Assembly: GCA_964452725.1 (NCBI GenBank)
Contig: CAYVMX010000009.1
Span: 1 to 39,314 of the forward strand
Length of the DNA: 39,314 nucleotides
Reading direction: 5' to 3'
From: CAYVMX01 sp964452725
GTDB taxonomy: Bacteria > Patescibacteriota > Gracilibacteria > JAHISY01
Shown: one piece after another, positions 33,754-39,314 of the stretch
How the letters are laid out: every line of letters starts with the position of its first letter
Position numbering within the stretch: the first letter of the stretch is position 1
Translations under genes and position numbers: made by a program
Notes under the pieces: generated by a model
The model's database searches: none
What the model saw: the letters and a program-made list of their open reading frames with translations, nothing else
What the model was told of the DNA's origin: nothing

Positions 33754-34461
33754 TTATTTGATGGATGGATGTGCCAATGTGAGTCTACTGATAAAATCAA
33801 TTGTCGGTTGATCATATTTATCAGGAAATTTTCTTGTTCCAGCATGGAGACAATAATTTTGAAAATCCTTTTTATTTGTAAGACCGAATTTTCTCCCGTT
33901 AAGAAATGCCTCAAATAAAAATATTTCTATTTTTTTTGCTAAACAAATAATTTCCCAAGCTTTATCAAAAGTAACTCCTATCTTTCTACGTGTAAAAATA
34001 TTTTTAATATCCTTGTGGGCTATATTTGTATGGCGATACTTTCTTATATTGCCAATTAGATCATTCTTCAATTCTAATTTTTCCTCTATGTCTTTAATAT
34101 CTTGAATTAAAAGCTCATAAGTATTTTCTGCGTAGTTTGGAGAATCCTTTTTTCTTTTCGATAAAGCTTCCTTTGAAAAATCAGAAATATTCTTTTTGGC
34201 TAAATTTAATAAAAAATAAATACTAAGGTTCTCTCCTTTTTTAACTTTCTTTCCATTCTCAAACACTTTTGCAAATGATATAAAAAATTGAGCCAATAAT
34301 GATTCCATTACAGTTGTCCAAAAATACATATCACTATTTAATATTTTTTTGTCACCTTTATGCTGAATTGTACGATACGTCTTAAAGGAATAAGCCATGC
34401 AGCTGATTTCTTGGCTCATCTCATTCAAAAGCTTTTCAAAGCCATTCATATTGTTTGTCAT
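33754..34461 (-). CDS. HEPN-like protein, AT-rich, possibly AbiU2-type
   Basis: 235 residues, all-helical appearance, Lys/Ile/Phe-rich and clearly AT-richer than its neighbours. RKYRHTNIAHKD (about residues 150-161) has the form R-x4-6-H of HEPN domains, with the AHKD ending seen in AbiU2-type HEPN proteins. HEPN proteins are often RNases in defence or toxin systems; catalytic activity here is inference. The ATG lies nine bases after the 3' end of tRNA-Pro on the same strand, so the two may share a transcript. No antitoxin gene is visible, but the region downstream contains the assembly gap. Likely horizontally acquired. Confidence 0.6.
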   Translation of the reverse strand: MTNNMNGFEKLLNEMSQEISCMAYSFKTYRTIQHKGDKKILNSDMYFWTTVMESLLAQFFISFAKVFENGKKVKKGENLSIYFLLNLAKKNISDFSKEALSKRKKDSPNYAENTYELLIQDIKDIEEKLELKNDLIGNIRKYRHTNIAHKDIKNIFTRRKIGVTFDKAWEIICLAKKIEIFLFEAFLNGRKFGLTNKKDFQNYCLHAGTRKFPDKYDQPTIDFISRLTLAHPSIK

Positions 34462-34470
34462 GACATTAAA

Positions 34471-34547
34471 TGGTCGGGGTGCCCGGACTCGAACCGGGGG
34501 CCTCTCGGTCCCAAACCGAGCGCGATAGCCAACTTCGCCACACCCCG
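34471..34547 (-). tRNA. tRNA-Pro (anticodon TGG), CCA encoded
   Basis: 77 bases. Acceptor CGGGGTG pairs with CACCCCG, discriminator A, encoded CCA. Anticodon stem CTCGG/CCGAG with loop TTTGGGA gives TGG. T arm CCCGGTTCGAGTCCGGG. Divergent from the PRC-barrel gene. Confidence 0.97.
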
Positions 34548-34577
34548 ACGAAACGCCGATTTATTTTACGCGAAGTT

Positions 34578-34586
34578 TGCTAAAAT
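34578..34586 (+). promoter_or_regulatory. Extended -10 promoter of the PRC-barrel/murB operon
   Basis: TGCTAAAAT ends 11 bases before the ATG at 34598. An alternative TTG start at 34577 would lie inside this box and is therefore unlikely. Confidence 0.6.
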
Positions 34587-34597
34587 GTCAGCCTCTG

Positions 34598-35149
34598 ATG
34601 CAAGTTTTTTATCGTGACTTTCTCGGTACGGAAATACGCGATCGCCTGACCAAGGGTTTACTCGGTAGAATATTTGATTGTGTGATCAATCCTGCCAATG
34701 GAGAGGTGGTCGCGCTCTACGTAAACCGTGACAAAAATCTACTCCTGCCGACGGTAGACATTACTCGCTATGTCAAAGGTGTAATCTGGGTCGAAACTCC
34801 CGAAGCATTGGCGACAGTCGATGAGATCGTCCGGATCAACGAGATCATCCAACTAAAAACACTAATCCTTAGTACAAAAGTTTTTACTGTTAGTCGTGCC
34901 TATCTCGGCGAAGTGATCGACTATCAGCTGGAGACAAATGGCTGGATATTGACTCGCCTGTCGGTCGCGAAAAAAATCCTCGGTGTCGCTACTGATAAAA
35001 AACTAATCAACTCGGCACAGATAGTGCGTATCGCACCGACAGAGATTACTGTACGAGATGCTGCTGTCCGAGTAAAGGGAAAAGTACGCCGCGCCTTGAC
35101 CTTGACTGAACTCTCGGAGACCTCTGCTAGCTTCAAGCTTGACGAGTGA
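34598..35149 (+). CDS. PRC-barrel domain protein
   Basis: 183 residues with two PRC-barrel-like halves: LGRIFDCVINPANGEVVALYVN (about 15-36) with RYVKGVIWVETPEALATV, and YLGEVIDYQLETNGWILTRLSV (about 97-118). PRC-barrels occur in RimM and in proteins of unknown role; the specific function is not known. No signal peptide. The last four bases (GTGA) overlap the murB start, so the two are translationally coupled. Confidence 0.8.
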   Translation: MQVFYRDFLGTEIRDRLTKGLLGRIFDCVINPANGEVVALYVNRDKNLLLPTVDITRYVKGVIWVETPEALATVDEIVRINEIIQLKTLILSTKVFTVSRAYLGEVIDYQLETNGWILTRLSVAKKILGVATDKKLINSAQIVRIAPTEITVRDAAVRVKGKVRRALTLTELSETSASFKLDE

Positions 35150-36003
35150 AGATCGAGCAGCAAATCTCGCTCGCACCTCTGACGACTTTTCGAATCGGTG
35201 GACCTGCCGACTACTTCGCTCGTGTGAGCAGTACAGCTGAATTGATTGAGGCTTTGCGGTTTGCTGGCGAAAAGGGTTTGCCTATCTTCGTCCTCGGCGG
35301 TGGGTCGAATATTTTGTTTGCCGATAGTGGTTTCCGTGGACTAGTCATCAAAAATGAGATCGGCGGTATCGAATTCGACGGTGAAAAAGTCGTCGTCGGC
35401 AGCGGTATGCCACTCGCTCAATTAGTAAATAAGACTGCAATATCTGGATTCTCTGGTTTAGAGAATATGATCGGACTACCCGGTACAGTCGGCGGCGCGA
35501 TAGCGGGCAACGCGGGCAGCTACGGTCAAGAGATCGGTACAGTGGTTGAGTCGGCACGATTGGTAAATCTCGCTGGTGAGATACAAACAGTCAAGCGCGA
35601 TTGGTTCGAGTTTGCCTACCGCCGCTCACGATTGAAAAACTCGCGCGACTTGATCCTCAGTTCGGTAACTTTGAAGCTCTTGCCCACTACGGCAGACTTG
35701 ACCGATCAAATCGCCGAAATAGCCAAAACGCGCGCTGCCAAAGAACCAGGTGGACAAAACGCAGGTAGTTTTTGGACGAACCCTGCTGAAGGCAAAAAGG
35801 CATGGGAACTCATCGACGAAGCTGGTCTGCGTGGAGCGACTGTTGGTGATTCCATTGTCAGCGAAAAACACGCCAACTACCTAATCAACCGCGGCAAGGC
35901 TACTGCTGCCGAGGTCCTGGAGCTAGCGAAAAAAGTCGAGCAAACTGTACAAGCAGAATTCGGTGTGCAGCTTCAGCGTGAGGTACGAGTCGTACCAGCC
36001 TAA
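35146..36003 (+). CDS. murB: UDP-N-acetylenolpyruvoylglucosamine reductase (type II-like)
   Basis: FAD/NADPH enzyme that makes UDP-N-acetylmuramic acid for peptidoglycan. 285 residues from a GTG start that overlaps the previous stop. FAD-binding parts TTFRIGGPADYFARV, PIFVLGGGSNILFADSGF and GLENMIGLPGTVGGAIAGNAGSYG; YRRSRLK holds the substrate-binding Tyr/Arg; NAGSFWTNP carries the proton-donor Ser; LQREVRVVP the C-terminal Glu. The last four bases overlap the convergent recG. Confidence 0.97.
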   Translation: MKIEQQISLAPLTTFRIGGPADYFARVSSTAELIEALRFAGEKGLPIFVLGGGSNILFADSGFRGLVIKNEIGGIEFDGEKVVVGSGMPLAQLVNKTAISGFSGLENMIGLPGTVGGAIAGNAGSYGQEIGTVVESARLVNLAGEIQTVKRDWFEFAYRRSRLKNSRDLILSSVTLKLLPTTADLTDQIAEIAKTRAAKEPGGQNAGSFWTNPAEGKKAWELIDEAGLRGATVGDSIVSEKHANYLINRGKATAAEVLELAKKVEQTVQAEFGVQLQREVRVVPA

Positions 36004-38051
36004 TCGTCCTTCTCTCGCTCTGCCGCTAGCTCTGCAAGCTTCGCTGCCAAGACAGGGTGATTTTTGAACTCGGGATCAGCAGCTAGTAGCTTTTCTGCTT
36101 CGTCGCGACTGCGCTTGATTAGATCATAATCCGTGAGTCGCGCGAGCTTCAGATCGGGGATTCCGCTCTGCCGTGTACCAAAGACTTCACCCGGACCGCG
36201 TAGTCGCAGATCGATCTCTGCAAGCTTGAACCCGTCTGTATGCTCCACCATCGCCGCCAGTCGCTCACTCGCCTCGGGCTCGTCCGACTCGGAAAAAAGA
36301 AAACAATAACTCTGATGCTCCCCGCGTCCGACCCGTCCACGTAGCTGGTGGAGCTGCGCCAAGCCAAACCGGTCTGCCGCTTCGATCAGCATGATACTGG
36401 CATTGGGCACGTCGATACCAACCTCGATCACAGTCGTCGCCACCAGCACTTGGATCTTGCCTGCAGAGAAGTCCGACATGACCGCGTCCTTGTCACGCGG
36501 CTTGAGCTTGCCATGGAGCAGTCCGACGGTGAGCTTGGGGAAGACTTCTTCGGACAAACGTTTGTACTCGACTTTGGCTGAGCGCACTTCCAGCGTCTCA
36601 CTTTCTTCGACCAGCGGACAGACGATGAAGACTTGGCGACCTTTTGCCACCTCGCTTTCGATCCAGTGGTAGCTATCAGCACGCTTCTTTTTCGGCACAA
36701 TGCGCGTAATGATCGGCGTCCGCCCCGGTGGTAGCTCGTCGATGATCGAGACGTCCTGATCGCCGAAGATCGTGAGTGCGAGCGTCCGTGGGATCGGCGT
36801 CGCCGTCATACTGAGCACGTGCGGCGTACCGTCTTTCTTTAGCAGTGTCCTCTGCTCCACACCGAAACGGTGCTGCTCATCGATCACCGCGAGTGTGAGC
36901 GATTGGAATTGAACATGCTCCTGTAGCAGCGCGTGTGTCCCAACGACGAGATCGAGCTGTCCGGCTTTGAGTTTGGCAGAGATCTCTTTCTTTGCCTTCG
37001 CTGGAGTCGAGCCAGTCAGTAGCTCGACGCGGACATCGAGCGGATGCAGCACTTGGAGAAAATTCTTGAAATGCTGCGCCGCGAGGATCTCCGTCGGGGC
37101 GAGTAGAGCGGCTTGCCCGCCAGACTTGATCGCGAGATAGATCGCCAGCGCCGCCACGACTGTCTTACCCGAGCCGACATCACCCTCGAGCAGCCGATTC
37201 ATCGGCGTGTCTTTCGCCATGTCGGCGAGGATTTCGTACGACGAGACTTTCTGTGCTTGGGTAAACTGGAATGGCAATATAGCGGTAAACTCCGTGATGA
37301 GCTGCTTGTCCGTCGGGATCACTGTGCCACTCCCCGCTGCTCCCCGCTGCCAGTCGAGCTTCCGCTGGAGCGCACCCAGCTGGAGCAAAAACAACTCATC
37401 AAAGGCAAGGCGACTCCGTGCATGCTCGTAATCCTCCTCCGAATCAGGGAAGTGAATCGCGCGCACCGAGCTACCCAGTGGCGGCAGGTCCTGTCGCTCT
37501 ACAATGTCGGTAGGTAATAAATCCGGCAGCTGATCGGCTAATGGCAGGAGTGGGTAAATCTTTTCCCGCAGCCACTTCGTACTGATCAGCTTGCCACGCT
37601 GGCGATAGACCGGCACGAGTCGCCCCGCGTGGAGCATCTCACTACTGATTTTTTCGAACTGATTGACGATCATCTTGTGATGACCCCGCGGTGTCTGCGA
37701 GACTTTGCCTGTCACGACGATCTCATCACCACTCATGAGTACACGCGTCACCCACGTCTGGTGAAACCACGTCAAGTCGATCGCACTCTCTTCTTTACCG
37801 ATCAGCTTCGCCGTGATCAACACGCGTCCATGCCGCGTCCGCACTGTTTTTAGCTGCATTACTGTACCTGCGATCGTATTGACCTCGTCGGGCACGACAT
37901 CGTACACCTCGCGCACAGCCGATAGATCTGTGTGTGTCCGCGGATAGTATGTGAGCAGCTCCCCCACCGTCGTAAACCCTGCTTCCTTGAGAGCTTTGAG
38001 GTGGGGCTGCGTCGTCCGAAGTGCGGCGGAGAGTGGAGTCGAGAGTTGCAT
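36000..38051 (-). CDS. recG: ATP-dependent DNA helicase RecG
   Basis: Branch-migration helicase for stalled forks and Holliday junctions. 683 residues from the ATG at 38051; the in-frame ATG at 38102 would run into dnaJ and lies before the promoter box. N-terminal wedge/OB domain (to about 250), helicase domain 1 with LLEGDVGSGKTVVAALAI (Walker A), APTEILAAQH and VIDEQHRFG (DExH), SMTATPIPRTLAL, and helicase domain 2 with VATTVIEVGIDVPNASIMLIE and QLHQLRGRVGRG, ending with the RecG TRG-type region. Usual length. Confidence 0.97.
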   Translation of the reverse strand: MQLSTPLSAALRTTQPHLKALKEAGFTTVGELLTYYPRTHTDLSAVREVYDVVPDEVNTIAGTVMQLKTVRTRHGRVLITAKLIGKEESAIDLTWFHQTWVTRVLMSGDEIVVTGKVSQTPRGHHKMIVNQFEKISSEMLHAGRLVPVYRQRGKLISTKWLREKIYPLLPLADQLPDLLPTDIVERQDLPPLGSSVRAIHFPDSEEDYEHARSRLAFDELFLLQLGALQRKLDWQRGAAGSGTVIPTDKQLITEFTAILPFQFTQAQKVSSYEILADMAKDTPMNRLLEGDVGSGKTVVAALAIYLAIKSGGQAALLAPTEILAAQHFKNFLQVLHPLDVRVELLTGSTPAKAKKEISAKLKAGQLDLVVGTHALLQEHVQFQSLTLAVIDEQHRFGVEQRTLLKKDGTPHVLSMTATPIPRTLALTIFGDQDVSIIDELPPGRTPIITRIVPKKKRADSYHWIESEVAKGRQVFIVCPLVEESETLEVRSAKVEYKRLSEEVFPKLTVGLLHGKLKPRDKDAVMSDFSAGKIQVLVATTVIEVGIDVPNASIMLIEAADRFGLAQLHQLRGRVGRGEHQSYCFLFSESDEPEASERLAAMVEHTDGFKLAEIDLRLRGPGEVFGTRQSGIPDLKLARLTDYDLIKRSRDEAEKLLAADPEFKNHPVLAAKLAELAAEREKDD

Positions 38052-38058
38052 CGGGGTT

Positions 38059-38084
38059 ATTTTAGCGCGAAATTCGTGTAAACT
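38059..38084. promoter_or_regulatory. Divergent -10 boxes of recG (minus) and dnaJ (plus)
   Basis: Minus: GCGCTAAAAT (hexamer 38064-38059) ends seven bases before the recG ATG, giving a probably leaderless mRNA. Plus: TAAACT (38079-38084) ends 11 bases before the dnaJ ATG. The two genes are only 44 bases apart, so their promoters are back to back. No CIRCE-type inverted repeat is seen. Confidence 0.5.
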
Positions 38085-38095
38085 GGCGCGCACAG

Positions 38096-39235
38096 ATGGC
38101 AACCCAAAAAGATTATTACGAAACTCTCGGCATCAAGCGCGATGCGAGCGAAGCTGAGATCAAAAAAGCTTTTCGACGCGCCGCCGCCAAGCACCACCCC
38201 GACCAAGCCAAGGGTGACAAAAAAGCCGCCGAGGCAAAGTTTAAAGAAATCTCCGAAGCCTACGAAACACTCTCTGATCCACAAAAACGCACTCAGTACG
38301 ACCAGTTTGGTGGTGCAGGTCCGCAGTTTGGTGGTGGCGGAGCTGGAGGCTTTGGTGGTGGAGGCTTCCAAGGCAATGCCGACTTCGGCGGCGGTTTTGG
38401 CGATATCTTCGAGCAATTCTTCGGTGGTGGCGGTCATCCCAGTGGTCGCGGCGGACACGCCCGTGGTCCAGCGCGCGGGGCAGATATCGAAGCACGTGTA
38501 CGGATTCGCTTTACCGATGCGATCTTTGGTACGACGGCTGATTTTGCCCTTGAGCGGGCTTTGAAATGTGAGAAGTGTAAAGGTAACGGCGCCGAACCCG
38601 GTAGCAAAATCACAACTTGTAAAAAATGTAAGGGCACAGGCGAGATCGTCACGACGCGTCAGACAATCTTCGGACATATCCGTCACAACGCCACGTGCGA
38701 TGACTGCGGCGGCGAAGGCAAAACCTACGAGCAAAAATGTAGCATCTGCCACGGTACAGGTCGCGCGCGCAAACACGACAAGGTCAAAGTCAAAATCCCC
38801 GCCGGTGTCGAGACTGGCGCTGTGATCCGCCTCGCTGGTCAAGGAGAAGCCGGTGCCAAAGGCGGACCTGCCGGCGACCTCTTCATCCATATTCAAGTCG
38901 AGTCTAGCCCCGAGTTCGATCGTCACGGCAGCGAGCTGTACTCCACACAGAAGATCCACCTCGTCCAAGCCGTCCTCGGCGACGAAATCGCGGTGAAGAC
39001 CGTTCACGGCGATGTGAAGCTAAAAATCCCAGCTGGTATACAGTCTGGTACAAGCTTCAAGCTCAAAAACTACGGTGCACCCAAACTAAACTCTAGTGAA
39101 AAGGGCGACCACATTGTCAAAATCCTCGTCGAAATCCCAAATAAACTCAGCAAGCGTGAAAAAGAGCTCTTTGTTGAGTTGGCAACCGAAGCAAAACTAA
39201 AACCCAAGGGCAAAGGTGGCTGGTTTGGACTTTAG
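38096..39235 (+). CDS. dnaJ: Chaperone DnaJ (Hsp40)
   Basis: 379 residues. J domain (1-68) with the essential HPD (HHPDQAKGD), Gly/Phe-rich linker (about 70-125), zinc domain with four CxxCxGxG repeats (CEKCKGNG, CKKCKGTG, CDDCGGEG, CSICHGTG), and the C-terminal substrate-binding domains with LAGQGEAGAKGGPAGDLFIH. Complete type I DnaJ. dnaK and grpE are not in the window. Confidence 0.98.
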   Translation: MATQKDYYETLGIKRDASEAEIKKAFRRAAAKHHPDQAKGDKKAAEAKFKEISEAYETLSDPQKRTQYDQFGGAGPQFGGGGAGGFGGGGFQGNADFGGGFGDIFEQFFGGGGHPSGRGGHARGPARGADIEARVRIRFTDAIFGTTADFALERALKCEKCKGNGAEPGSKITTCKKCKGTGEIVTTRQTIFGHIRHNATCDDCGGEGKTYEQKCSICHGTGRARKHDKVKVKIPAGVETGAVIRLAGQGEAGAKGGPAGDLFIHIQVESSPEFDRHGSELYSTQKIHLVQAVLGDEIAVKTVHGDVKLKIPAGIQSGTSFKLKNYGAPKLNSSEKGDHIVKILVEIPNKLSKREKELFVELATEAKLKPKGKGGWFGL

Positions 39236-39275
39236 TCAATGGCTCAATTATCAGTAATTCAAAATTCCCACCATA

Positions 39276-39304
39276 TTGACTCCTCTTCCTGCCTCCAGTA
39301 AACT
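39276..39304 (+). promoter_or_regulatory. Promoter for a gene beyond the window
   Basis: -35 TTGACT (39276-39281), exactly 17 bases, -10 TAAACT (39299-39304). It is the best two-box promoter in the window and points out of it, so the next gene starts shortly after base 39314. Confidence 0.6.
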
Positions 39305-39314
39305 CTTCTGGCTA

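Noticed and set aside
38057..39007. Long open frame (316 codons) on the minus strand opposite dnaJ
   Set aside because: It lies almost wholly inside an unambiguous dnaJ; its composition is the mirror of the Gly-rich and Cys-rich coding pattern.

Overview
This 39.3 kb window is a gene-dense bacterial segment on the standard genetic code: TGA is used as a stop, for example in proB, ispG and the GGDEF/HD-GYP gene. Almost no start has a recognisable Shine-Dalgarno sequence. Instead, many genes and one tRNA have an extended -10 box of the form TGNTAAAAT only 7-14 bases before the start, which implies very short or absent leaders. The gene mix (short ProB without PUA, ArgG, IspG, DprA, MurB, DUF721, surface proteins with SLH, PKD or thrombospondin-3 repeats, PrsW, and many strand switches) fits a Patescibacteria/CPR-type or similar little-studied genome, perhaps of the Peregrinibacteria kind. 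That placement is an inference; no rRNA or taxonomic marker set is present. Two runs of exactly 100 N mark scaffold gaps, and both sit in repeats.

Layout. 1-1519: 3' part of an RND efflux pump. 1618-5957: proB and, divergent from it, enolase and a large membrane-anchored surface protein (Fn3-like domain, Thr/Gly/Pro/Ser tandem linker running into gap 1, three SLH motifs with a peptidoglycan-binding domain nested in the third). 6004-9795: an AT-richer mercury-resistance-type operon on the minus strand in the order ArsR regulator, CDF exporter, MerA, MerC/MerT-like protein, VTT (TVP38) membrane protein, with a sigma70-type promoter and a dyad operator. 10137-10300: two tRNA-Glu genes. 10344-18071: a long minus-strand run of FecR-domain protein, two unrecognised proteins, phosphomannomutase, a 64-residue membrane protein, argG and dprA. 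18197-23229: a plus-strand run of PrsW protease, ispG, a small unknown, a DUF721/DciA-like protein, purA and rlmN. 23216-28467: an RsmF-type methyltransferase, a secreted beta-helix protein, tRNA-Ser and argS. 28573-31883: a two-GAF GGDEF/HD-GYP c-di-GMP protein coupled to holA. 31898-33364: an anchored thrombospondin-3/PKD protein. 33460-33669: gap 2, flanked by identical 55-base sequences. 33754-34547: an AT-rich HEPN-like gene starting 9 bases after tRNA-Pro. 34598-39235: a PRC-barrel protein, murB, recG and dnaJ.

The most unusual content is inside the phosphomannomutase gene. At least three palindromic repeat segments, plus a second hairpin-rich element, are inserted in frame. Two near-identical 42-base copies are read in two different reading frames of the same protein, so this is a mobile or selfish small element in coding DNA, comparable in concept to Rickettsia palindromic elements. 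Other points of interest are the composition of the mer operon (ArsR plus a CDF whose metal site reads Asn/Asp/Cys/Asp), the domain nesting in the SLH protein, the tRNA-Pro/HEPN arrangement, and the recurrent short-leader promoters.
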